DNA from: JANXQG01 sp037147235
Lineage (GTDB): Bacteria; Planctomycetota; Planctomycetia; Pirellulales; Thermoguttaceae
Reading direction: 5' to 3'
Length of the DNA stretch: 8,710 nucleotides
Assembly (NCBI GenBank): GCA_037147235.1
Contig: JBAWVO010000274.1
Span: forward strand, 1-8,710
Positions 1-5,667 of this stretch are shown here, in pieces (positions within the stretch are counted from its first letter, which is position 1; every line of letters starts with the position of its first letter). A program made the position numbers and the translations under genes. The notes under the pieces were generated by a model. It saw nothing but the letters and a program-made list of their open reading frames with translations. It did no database searches and was not told the DNA's origin.

Positions 1-91
1 CCATCCACCAAGGTGGATGGGGTCGTGTTGGTCTTTGTTCTCCATTTTAGCTATTTAACCTTGTTCACCATCCGGCAAGCCGGATGGGGTC
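1..91. repeat. Two related hairpin repeats with compensatory changes
   Basis: Two 20-bp near-perfect palindromes, 1-20 (CCATCCACCAAGGTGGATGG) and 68-87 (CCATCCGGCAAGCCGGATGG), share the stem base CCATCC/GGATGG, the central AA and the trailing GGTC (21-24 and 88-91). Stem positions 7 and 8 differ between copies, but both arms change together (ACC/GGT versus GGC/GCC), so pairing is kept. This indicates selection on a hairpin or dyad, or a mobile palindromic repeat family. No coding function is visible in 1-350. The first copy begins at the window edge and may extend further. Confidence 0.7.
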
Positions 92-128
92 CAAAAGATG
101 TGTGTAACAACGAGGGCAACGTCCCCGC

Positions 129-163
129 GTTCGGCGCGGGTCTCCTGACCCCGCAGAAACGTC
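129..163 (+). repeat. Dispersed repeat, left copy (inverted partner at 1702-1736)
   Basis: Positions 129-163 match the reverse complement of 1702-1736 over 35 bp with one mismatch. The first 26 bp (129-154 against 1711-1736) are identical. The core is GGTCTCCTGACCCCGC. The two copies point at each other and enclose the DUF1570 gene. The matching family is probably spread through the genome rather than specific to this gene, but a search is needed to tell. Confidence 0.8.
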
Positions 164-203
164 CGACCGAAGGTCTCCCGGTGAATGAGAGACCTTCGGT
201 CGG
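163..203. repeat. 15-bp perfect inverted repeat (hairpin)
   Basis: CCGACCGAAGGTCTC at 163-177 is followed after an 11-nt loop by its exact complement GAGACCTTCGGTCGG at 189-203. It directly abuts the repeat at 129-163 and could be part of the same composite palindromic element. No T-tract follows on either strand, so it does not look like a simple intrinsic terminator. Confidence 0.75.
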
Positions 204-295
204 CGGTGTGGCTCGGTCAGAGACCGGCCACAATAAGGTCGGCAGTGTGGGGCAGCGGAATAAATTCCGTTCTACGGAGTTGGCCGGCTGTCCGC

Positions 296-301
296 TATAA
301 T
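296..301 (+). promoter_or_regulatory. Candidate -10 box (TATAAT) before the DUF1570 gene
   Basis: A perfect TATAAT lies 51 bp before the chosen ATG at 353, which would place transcription start near 308 with a leader of about 45 nt. No good -35 hexamer is visible at the usual spacing (273-278 reads TACGGA), so the promoter would be weak or activator-dependent. The call rests on the -10 match alone. Confidence 0.4.
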
Positions 302-352
302 ACACTCGTGGCCGAGATTGCTCGCTCCCCAATTCCCTCCCCCAAAAGACTC

Positions 353-1507
353 ATGCTCCCCACCGCACACAATTCATGCTGGTTCCGGTTGACCCTATTC
401 ATCGTCGTCGTGGCCTGTTCGTCGGTCGAGGCGATGGACCATGTGACATTGCGTCGCGAACAGCAAACGCTGCACCTCGATGGCCGGATCGTGTTGACTG
501 CCCAGGACGGTGGGTTGCTGTTCTTGGCCCGCGACGGCTTGCTCTGGCGTATACTGCCAGGGGAACTGGTCAAGCAGACGACCGACGACGCGTCATTCCG
601 CGCTTACCCCGCCGAACCAATGACCAAGAGCGTTCTGGCGGATCTGCCCAAAGGGTTTGACGTCTACCAGACGGCGCATTACATGATCTTTTACGATACC
701 TCGCGGGCTTACGCCCAGTGGTGTGGGGCGTTGTTTGAACGGCTCTACTCCGCATTCCGCAATGCCTGGAGCCGCCAAGGCTTTGAGATGGCCGATCCCG
801 AATTCCGCTTCGTGGCGATTGTTTTTTCCGACAAGGCGTCCTACATCAAGTACTCGCAAAAGGATCTCGGCGACGCTGCGGAATCGATCATCGGCTACTA
901 CAATATGGAGAGCAATCGGATGATTATGTACGACCTGGTGGGCGTGGCGGTAAACCGCCCGGGACGATCCGTCGGTCTCTCGCATATCAACCAGTTTCTC
1001 GCCAGCCCCAACGCACCCGGCGCGGTCTCCACGATCGTCCACGAGGCCACGCACCAGATCGCTTTCAATAGTGGTCTGCATCAGCGATTGAGCGACTGTC
1101 CCAAGTGGTTCAGCGAAGGCATCGCCATGTATTGCGAGACACCCGACCTGGGGCGAGGGAAAGGTTGGGCGGGTATAGGAGTCGTCAATCGCACGCGGCT
1201 CGCTCAGTTTCAACAATACATGCAACAGCGGCCGGCCCGCTCGCTCAAAACGCTGATTGGCAGCGATGACCGTTTGCTGGACGTGAAGCAGGCCGTCGAT
1301 GCCTATGCCGAGTCCTGGGCACTGACCTATTATCTCATCCATAAGCAACCCAAGCAGTATGTCGCCTACTTGAAGGTTCTTTCCCGCAAACAGCCATTGG
1401 TCTATGACGAGAAAGCGACGCGGCTGGCCGAGTTTGAGAAGCAGTTCGGCCCATTGGATAAGCTTGACGACAACTTTGTCGACTACATGCAGGCGCACAT
1501 GCGGTGA
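353..1507 (+). CDS. DUF1570-type putative zinc metallopeptidase, exported
   Basis: A 384-residue protein resembling the DUF1570 family common in planctomycetes. It has an HEXXH motif (HEATH, H230-H234) and a conserved Glu 20 residues later in WFSEGIAMY (E255), the layout of gluzincin metallopeptidases: two His and one Glu for zinc, with E231 catalytic. Substrate is unknown. The N-terminus (about 1-27) is a short hydrophobic export signal. VVAC, with Cys22, fits a lipobox, so it may be a lipoprotein; cleavage after VEA (27) by signal peptidase I is the alternative. ATG 353 was chosen because it puts the signal peptide at the start. The open frame reaches back to 185, but that part runs through the palindromic repeats and the TATAAT box and looks non-coding. 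GTG 308 is another possible start. The gene is alone on its strand and flanked by inverted repeats. Confidence 0.85.
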   Translation: MLPTAHNSCWFRLTLFIVVVACSSVEAMDHVTLRREQQTLHLDGRIVLTAQDGGLLFLARDGLLWRILPGELVKQTTDDASFRAYPAEPMTKSVLADLPKGFDVYQTAHYMIFYDTSRAYAQWCGALFERLYSAFRNAWSRQGFEMADPEFRFVAIVFSDKASYIKYSQKDLGDAAESIIGYYNMESNRMIMYDLVGVAVNRPGRSVGLSHINQFLASPNAPGAVSTIVHEATHQIAFNSGLHQRLSDCPKWFSEGIAMYCETPDLGRGKGWAGIGVVNRTRLAQFQQYMQQRPARSLKTLIGSDDRLLDVKQAVDAYAESWALTYYLIHKQPKQYVAYLKVLSRKQPLVYDEKATRLAEFEKQFGPLDKLDDNFVDYMQAHMR

Positions 1508-1517
1508 AAGCCGCAAT

Positions 1518-1658
1518 CGTAGGGTGCGTGAAGCGAACCAACGCACGGGAAATGGTGCGTTGCGCACGGACTCAATACTTTGAGAACGTCTACCTCGGAA
1601 TAGACTGGTTCGCGTAACGCACCATTTTTTTGGGGCTCCGTGCTCCACGCACCCTACG
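1518..1658. mobile_element. MITE/REP-like palindromic element, possible terminator
   Basis: A 141-bp non-coding element has 13-bp perfect terminal inverted repeats (CGTAGGGTGCGTG at 1518-1530; CACGCACCCTACG at 1646-1658) and an internal perfect 11-bp pair (AATGGTGCGTT 1551-1561; AACGCACCATT 1616-1626). A further pair, GCGAACCA 1533-1540 and TGGTTCGC 1606-1613, cannot form in the same fold as the internal stem. The right internal arm runs into seven Ts (1625-1631), so on the plus strand it could terminate the DUF1570 transcript. No transposase is encoded, so movement would need a partner in trans. The GTAGGGTGCGT terminus resembles widely dispersed small palindromic repeats known from memory, unverified here. 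Confidence 0.6.
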
Positions 1659-1677
1659 TAGTTCGTCGTTGTTGGCC

Positions 1678-1736
1678 GGTCTCCTGACCAAGCCACCCCT
1701 CGACGTTTCGGCGGGGTCAGGAGACCCGCGCCGAAC
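1678..1736 (-). repeat. Right copy of dispersed repeat with local 12-bp hairpin
   Basis: 1702-1736 is the inverted partner of 129-163 (34 of 35 bp). Within it GGTCAGGAGACC (1715-1726) also pairs with GGTCTCCTGACC at 1678-1689, giving a local 12-bp stem with a 25-nt loop. It lies just beyond the 3' end of the minus-strand pseudo-receiver gene (stop at 1764) and could also act as its transcript end. Confidence 0.7.
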
Positions 1737-1763
1737 AAGGATGAATCCCGAAGATGCCAGCGA

Positions 1764-2117
1764 TTAGCCGGCCATCGCGCGTTCCAACTCCGTAAGTTGC
1801 AGAGGCTGGCGGAGGAAATTGCGGATTCCGTATGCGACCGCCTCGCGGGTGGGAAAATCGCTATCCACGATGAGGAGGAACGTCACTTCAGGTAGCCGTG
1901 AATGGATTCTCCGCAGCCGCCCGAAGGGATCCGTTCCCAGCGTTTCCGGCAGGGTAACCACCACCGTGGCCGTTTGCGGAGCGTCAGCCTCTAGGTCCTC
2001 AACGGTGTAAAGCGGCATCGCTTCGTACCCCAGATCCCGCAGAAACTCGGCGAGTGTCTGAGTAAACACTGGATCGTCGCCAAGCACGTAAATCTTCGGG
2101 AGTCTGAATGCGACCAC
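1764..2117 (-). CDS. Stand-alone pseudo-receiver (atypical REC domain) protein
   Basis: A 117-residue protein made of a single CheY-like receiver fold. Strand 1 with the acidic pair (IYVLGDDP, D14 and D15) and helix 1 ending in GYE are clear. The third strand reads VVVTLPE, so Thr55 sits where the phosphoacceptor Asp should be, and the usual Lys is Arg103 in FLRQPL, with the following Pro105 kept. It therefore cannot take a phosphoryl group in the normal way and probably acts by binding a partner constitutively. The start is GTG at 2117, preceded by AGAGGGG at a suitable distance; an in-frame stop lies just upstream. It follows the prepilin gene on the same strand after 146 bp and may be co-transcribed. 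Tad pilus protein TadZ/CpaE also carries an atypical receiver, but the ATPase part is absent here. The gene is real with good confidence; the specific role is unknown. Confidence 0.7.
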   Translation of the reverse strand: MVAFRLPKIYVLGDDPVFTQTLAEFLRDLGYEAMPLYTVEDLEADAPQTATVVVTLPETLGTDPFGRLRRIHSRLPEVTFLLIVDSDFPTREAVAYGIRNFLRQPLQLTELERAMAG

Positions 2118-2137
2118 GGATTGAACCCCTCTACCTC

Positions 2138-2243
2138 AAGGGAACTCCTGGTTCCCTTCGCCAGTGGTTGGCTGCTGAGTACAGACCCGTTTGGCTCAAA
2201 GGGACCGACGGCAGGGATGTCTTGCGGTTAAGCCCTTTGAGCC
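2138..2243. repeat. Two intergenic hairpins between prepilin and pseudo-receiver genes
   Basis: AAGGGAAC at 2138-2145 pairs with GTTCCCTT at 2151-2158 (5-nt loop), and GGCTCAAAGGG at 2193-2203 pairs with CCCTTTGAGCC at 2233-2243 (29-nt loop). On the minus strand the second begins 20 bp after the prepilin stop codon. Neither is followed by a U-tract, so they may stabilise the 3' end or attenuate read-through rather than act as classic terminators. Confidence 0.45.
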
Positions 2244-2263
2244 TCAACTGCTCCGTATCAGAA

Positions 2264-2635
2264 TCATGGTTGCAGAGTCAACGGTATTTGAATTCCACCG
2301 CTAAGATCCGAACTCGTGCGGCCATTGGCCCAAGCTGCCCGACTGTTGAACTGGCTGCCGGAAGCCGATGAGATCCGGTGTGAATTAACTTTACCCATGG
2401 TGGCCGACTGAACGTCGATGCCCAACGGTGGAGCAACATAGTAGGATTGGTCCAATGAAGTCATGGCACCAATCACGCCCAGGCATTCCTGATTGAGTGC
2501 ATCACGAACTCCCGCTACGCCACCGATCGTTCCGATGACCAGCAAGGTGTACAAGGTAATCCACTCGAACGTCAAAACACCTTCGTCTTCGTACCAAAGA
2601 CGTGCTAACTGTGTTCGCCAATAACGTACCAACAT
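2264..2635 (-). CDS. Type IV / Flp-like prepilin (small pilin-like protein)
   Basis: A 123-residue protein with a class III-type prepilin layout: a charged leader (1-19) ending in EDEG, the putative prepilin peptidase site G19/V20, Glu at +5 of the mature chain (E24) followed by an aromatic (W25), then a hydrophobic helix at about 25-43 (WITLYTLLVIGTIGGVAGV). In Flp pilins the pair is Glu-Tyr; here it is Glu-Trp. The mature part would be 104 residues, longer than a typical Flp subunit, with a Ser/Asn-rich polar tail. ATG 2635 has a strong AAAGGAGG ribosome site. I recall similar DEGVLSFEW proteins as common in planctomycetes, unverified. No peptidase, secretion ATPase or platform gene is nearby. 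A sigma-54-type promoter and tandem dyads lie upstream. It could instead be a pseudopilin or a simple membrane-anchored protein. Confidence 0.7.
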   Translation of the reverse strand: MLVRYWRTQLARLWYEDEGVLTFEWITLYTLLVIGTIGGVAGVRDALNQECLGVIGAMTSLDQSYYVAPPLGIDVQSATMGKVNSHRISSASGSQFNSRAAWANGRTSSDLSGGIQIPLTLQP

Positions 2636-2640
2636 GATTT

Positions 2641-2647
2641 CCTCCTT
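2641..2647 (-). promoter_or_regulatory. Strong ribosome binding site of the prepilin gene
   Basis: Read on the minus strand, AAAGGAGGAAATC precedes ATG 2635. The near-perfect anti-16S match at good spacing fixes the start codon and is the strongest in the minus-strand cluster, in keeping with an abundantly made small protein. Confidence 0.75.
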
Positions 2648-2719
2648 TTGCCGCTGAAAAAGCCATTTGCGCCCGACCGAAATAGCCGGGCCACACGGGC
2701 TTTTAACGTCTCGCTAGGA

Positions 2720-2736
2720 AGCAAAGTGCGTGCCGG
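2720..2736 (-). promoter_or_regulatory. Sigma-54 (-24/-12) promoter of the prepilin gene
   Basis: On the minus strand 2736 to 2720 reads CCGGCACGCACTTTGCT. Against the consensus YTGGCACGRNNNTTGCW this matches every fixed base except T to C in the second position and R to C in the ninth. The invariant GG (2734-2733) and GC (2722-2721) are separated by exactly 10 bases. The predicted start of transcription is near 2709, leaving a 74-nt leader to ATG 2635. The only gene it can serve directly is the prepilin. A sigma-54 activator of the NtrC family is encoded immediately upstream (3078-4448). Confidence 0.7.
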
Positions 2737-2847
2737 TAGGCGCGATTGGAACGGGATATGCCACAACGGCTTGCACGAACGGCACTTAAGCGTCGGCGGC
2801 TCCAGAGCGGCTTCCACACGGCACCGCTCAGGTGCTAAGAAGACTTG

Positions 2848-2864
2848 TTGGCAACAGTTGCCAA
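2848..2864. promoter_or_regulatory. Proximal dyad, candidate activator-binding (UAS) site
   Basis: TTGGCAACAGTTGCCAA is a perfect 8+8 dyad around one central base. Its centre (2856) is about 147 bp upstream of the predicted sigma-54 transcription start, within the usual range for enhancer sites of NtrC-family activators. The flanking sequence has no T-tract on either strand, so a terminator is less likely. Confidence 0.55.
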
Positions 2865-2879
2865 GGGCCCGGGGATAAG

Positions 2880-2895
2880 TTGGCCGAATGGCCAA
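2880..2895. promoter_or_regulatory. Distal dyad, candidate activator-binding (UAS) site
   Basis: TTGGCCGAATGGCCAA is a perfect 6+6 dyad with four central bases. It shares the outer TTGGC...GCCAA half-sites with the dyad at 2848-2864. The two centres are 31.5 bp apart, that is three turns of B-DNA, so two activator dimers would sit on the same face of the helix. The predicted distance to the transcription start is about 178 bp. Confidence 0.55.
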
Positions 2896-2964
2896 ACTCC
2901 TGCGATGAGAGGAACGCCAAGGAGAGCGTAACCGACAGAAGAAAAACGGCTCTCCGCCAAGTTG

Positions 2965-3031
2965 GTGGTGCGGGCGTCTCGCCTGCCTGGTTCAACCACA
3001 ACATCTTGGGCAGGCGGGACGCCCGCACCAC
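2965..3031. repeat. 23-bp inverted repeat, dispersed-type hairpin element
   Basis: The arms 2965-2987 and 3009-3031 are complementary over 23 bp with a single mismatch that would be a G-U pair in one strand's RNA, around a 21-nt loop. The arms begin GTGGTGCGGGCGTC and end GACGCCCGCACCAC. The element starts 47 bp after the stop codon of the NtrC-family gene (minus strand) and could serve as its transcript end or stabiliser. From memory, GGGCGTCTCGCCTGCC palindromes are frequent in planctomycete intergenic DNA; this needs a genome search. Confidence 0.7.
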
Positions 3032-3077
3032 AATTATCCGCAAACCCGGCAGAGAGCCGGAAAAACTCTTGAGCTGG

Positions 3078-4448
3078 CTACTTCTTGATGCCGAACCGGC
3101 ACATTTTGTAGCGGAATGTTGAGTAGGGAATGCCCAACCGCTCTGCGGCGTGTCGGCAGTTCCAGCGGGTTTCCTCCAGGGAGTTCAGGAGGAGTGTCCG
3201 CTCCTGCTCCTCGTTCGGTGCAGCCGAACGCGGGGGCGCGCTCTTGACCGGCAGGGCGATCTGCTCGGCGCGAATCCGACCCGACCGGCAGAGCATGGCT
3301 GCCCGCTCGACAAGATAGCGGAGTTCGCGGGCGTTGCCGGGAAAATCATACTCCCGAAGCTTGCTGGCGGCATTCGCGTCAAAGCCTTCCAGGCAACGTC
3401 CCTTCGTGGAGGCGTAATTTCTGAGAAAATGTTCAGCCAGCGGAAGGATATCCTCGCGGTGCTCTCGAAGTGGCAAGAGGTGGATCGAGTAGGCGTTCAA
3501 CCGATAGAACAGATCGCGGCGGAAACGGCCCGACTGCACGAGTTCCTCCAAGGGGACGTTTGTGGCAGCGATCACGCGAACCTGAACGGTAATCTCTTGG
3601 GAACCTCCCACGCGCCGCAGGGATCGTGTCTCCAGCACGCGGAGGATCTTGGCCTGAGCGGGCAACGACAGGTCGCCCGCCTCGTCCAGAAAAATGGTGC
3701 CGCCATTGGCCAGTTCAAAACATCCGGCCCGGTCCTCGGTGGCCCCAGTGAACGCACCCTTGACGTGACCGAACAACTCGCTTTCCAGTAAGGAATCGGC
3801 AAAGGCCGGGCAACTGACGGCGATGAATGAATCGTCCGCCGCAGCGGCCTGAAAATGGATCGCGCGCGCGGTGACGTCCTTGCCCGTCCCTGTCTCGCCC
3901 GTAATCAGCACCATCTCGCATCCCGCCTCCACTACCTCGTGGATCTGCCGGCGGACCTGATTCGTGGCTGGGCTGATTCCCACCAGTTCTCCCCGTTGGG
4001 CTGGTGGGTGCGCCGGAGGCGGGATCTTTCTGGCCGCTTTCGGTAGGTATCGTTTGTCGTTGCGAAGCGACCGCAGTTGGCGGGACTTTTCCAGCACGGC
4101 ATCCAGCTCCGTCAGCTTGATCGGCTTACAGAGATAGTCCGCCGCGCCCAGCCGCAAAGCGGCGACCGCCGTTTCCATGCCGGGGTTTCCTGTAATGATG
4201 ACCGTCGGCATCTCGGGGCGAATTTCCACCGCTTTCCGGAGGACGGCCATCCCCTCCATTCCCGGCATCAGCAAGTCGATCAAGGCTAGGTCGTACTCGC
4301 GGGTTTTAATGGACTGCAGCGCGGACTCTCCGTTGCGGGCGTCGTCCACTTGCTCTCCCGCGTTGCGAAGATAGCCGCCGAGGGTCTCGTGGACGATTTC
4401 CTCATCATCGACCAACAAAATTTCCAAAGGCTGTCGCGCACCCATCAT
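3078..4448 (-). CDS. NtrC-family sigma-54-dependent response regulator
   Basis: A 456-residue protein with the full three-part architecture. The receiver domain spans about 8-122 with D14/D15, phosphoacceptor D58 (ALIDLLMPG), T86 and K108. The AAA+ domain spans about 154-385 with Walker A GETGTGKD (184-191), the sigma-54 contact loop GAFTGA (231-236), Walker B TIFLDE (251-256) and the FRRDLFYRLN arginine-finger region (309-318). The C-terminal Fis-type helix-turn-helix is at about 417-454 (HAAERLGIPYSTFRYKM). All key residues are present, so it should be an active enhancer-binding activator of sigma-54 holoenzyme. Two adjacent ATGs (4448 and 4445) overlap the kinase stop codon; AGGA lies 4 and 7 nt before them, so 4445 is equally likely. 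The open frame extends to 4862 but only inside the kinase gene. Translation is probably coupled to the kinase, its likely phosphodonor. Confidence 0.95.
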   Translation of the reverse strand: MMGARQPLEILLVDDEEIVHETLGGYLRNAGEQVDDARNGESALQSIKTREYDLALIDLLMPGMEGMAVLRKAVEIRPEMPTVIITGNPGMETAVAALRLGAADYLCKPIKLTELDAVLEKSRQLRSLRNDKRYLPKAARKIPPPAHPPAQRGELVGISPATNQVRRQIHEVVEAGCEMVLITGETGTGKDVTARAIHFQAAAADDSFIAVSCPAFADSLLESELFGHVKGAFTGATEDRAGCFELANGGTIFLDEAGDLSLPAQAKILRVLETRSLRRVGGSQEITVQVRVIAATNVPLEELVQSGRFRRDLFYRLNAYSIHLLPLREHREDILPLAEHFLRNYASTKGRCLEGFDANAASKLREYDFPGNARELRYLVERAAMLCRSGRIRAEQIALPVKSAPPRSAAPNEEQERTLLLNSLEETRWNCRHAAERLGIPYSTFRYKMCRFGIKK

Positions 4449-5662
4449 GGCTTCCTTTCGTCGTGTGTCCCGACCGGAAAAGCAAAGGTGACCGTGGTGC
4501 CGAGTCCCGGCTCGGACTCGATTTCGATGGTGCCGCCGAATTGTTCGACGATATGCTTGCAGACCATAAGCCCGATTCCAGTCCCCTGGTTCGGGGGTTT
4601 GGTGGTGAAAAATGGCTCGAAAACCTTGGGCAGAATTTCCCGTGGAATGCCCGATCCCTCGTCGATCACCTGGACCACTCCCCAGCGCGTTTCGCCACGG
4701 GAGCAGGGAAAGGTGCGGACCAGGATGCGAGCGAACGGCGCAGGGGTAGCCCCGATCTTTTCCAAGACAGCATCGCGGGCGTTGGTAATGAGATTCAGCA
4801 CAACCTCTTCCAGGGAAAAAGGATTCGCGGAGACCGGCGGGAGGGCCTCCGTCAGCTCGCACTCCAAGGCGATGCCCTGTACGCGAAGATGTTCGCCCAC
4901 CATCTCCACGGCCGATTGGACTACCTGATTAAGTTGCACGGAGTGGACTTCCGGTTTGCCGGCCTCGCGGGCGAACATGCGGACGCGTTCGATGATCTTG
5001 GCCATGCGATCGGCTTGTTCCATGATCAAGGTCAGCCGCTCCCGTTGCTTCTCTGGAGGGATGTCCCATCCGCGCTCCATACCGATGAGAAGGTGTTCGG
5101 CTAAGCCGCGGACCCCGACCAAGGGCTGGTTGAGTTCGTGGGCGATCATGGTCACCATTTCGCCCAGCGTTCGCAGACGGTCCGCGGCAGCGTTGAGTAC
5201 GCGCCGTGCCCCCAATTCATGTTCGGCCACCTCCCGTGCCTGCCGGGACTCTAAAATTTCCGTCACGTCGGACACGATATAGATCGCCCCGGCGAGTGCG
5301 TTCTTCTCGTCGCGAACGGGGTCGGCCGCCACGGCAAACCACCGCTCTCGCAGGCGGACCATGCCGGTTACCCTTTGCCAGCTTTCGCGAATTTGCGAGA
5401 TCAAACATCTGGAGCCGTGATTCTCCCCACAACAGAATACCTGGCAGCAGCCCCGGCCGGCGAGCGATTCCCGCGGGACTTCTAGGATATCCGCCATTGC
5501 CTGGTTGCAGCGCACGATGCGATCGGACATATCCAACACGCAGATGCCATCTCGGATGGCGTCGAATGTGGTTTCCCACTGTTTGGTGGAGGCGCACAAT
5601 AGCGCCTCCGCCCGCTTCTGCTCCGAGACGTCGCACCACTCCCTCTGGTGGGTCGCAGTCAT
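4445..5662 (-). CDS. Soluble PAS-domain sensor histidine kinase
   Basis: A 405-residue cytoplasmic kinase with no membrane helix. Order: a PAC-tail-like start (WCDVSEQKRAEALL, 9-22), one PAS domain (about 27-140), a HisKA dimerisation domain with phosphoacceptor H175 in MIAHELNQPL, and a HATPase domain with N-box N290/N294 (NLITNARDAV), G1 DEGSGIP (334-340), F-box FEPFFTTK (348-355) and G2 GTGIGL (360-365). The PAS domain carries a cysteine cluster, C72, C73, C77, C78 and C86 with H82, suggestive of a metal, Fe-S or redox sensor (inference). ATG 5662 follows AGGAGTGGGGGG and an in-frame stop lies upstream. The N-terminus looks like the end of a lost PAS-PAC unit. It starts 5 nt after the BON gene and overlaps the response regulator start, so the cognate pair is clear. 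Confidence 0.93.
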   Translation of the reverse strand: MTATHQREWCDVSEQKRAEALLCASTKQWETTFDAIRDGICVLDMSDRIVRCNQAMADILEVPRESLAGRGCCQVFCCGENHGSRCLISQIRESWQRVTGMVRLRERWFAVAADPVRDEKNALAGAIYIVSDVTEILESRQAREVAEHELGARRVLNAAADRLRTLGEMVTMIAHELNQPLVGVRGLAEHLLIGMERGWDIPPEKQRERLTLIMEQADRMAKIIERVRMFAREAGKPEVHSVQLNQVVQSAVEMVGEHLRVQGIALECELTEALPPVSANPFSLEEVVLNLITNARDAVLEKIGATPAPFARILVRTFPCSRGETRWGVVQVIDEGSGIPREILPKVFEPFFTTKPPNQGTGIGLMVCKHIVEQFGGTIEIESEPGLGTTVTFAFPVGTHDERKP

Positions 5663-5667
5663 CGGTT

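Noticed and set aside
185..352. N-terminal extension of the DUF1570 protein by 56 residues
   Set aside because: The extension runs through an inverted repeat and the TATAAT box and would bury the signal peptide inside the protein.
593..1738. Long minus-strand open frame (381 codons) opposite the DUF1570 gene
   Set aside because: It is antisense to a gene with a clear HEXXH motif, shows no recognisable domain, and runs out through repeats. It is a shadow of GC-rich codon usage.
2464..2478. Plus-strand TGGCAC-N8-GC match to a sigma-54 promoter
   Set aside because: It lies inside the minus-strand prepilin gene, has a poor -12 box (ACGCC), and points at no plus-strand gene for about 4 kb.
2805..2829. 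GAGCGG/CCGCTC hairpin between promoter and enhancer dyads
   Set aside because: A 6-bp stem with a 13-nt loop in GC-rich DNA is expected by chance and does not share the TTGGC half-sites.
2605..2895. Minus-strand frame of 96 codons across the prepilin upstream region
   Set aside because: It overlaps the prepilin start out of frame, contains the promoter and dyads, and resembles no known protein.
4449..4862. Upstream extension of the NtrC-family frame
   Set aside because: It lies wholly inside the kinase HATPase domain in another frame; the receiver domain begins properly at 4448/4445.
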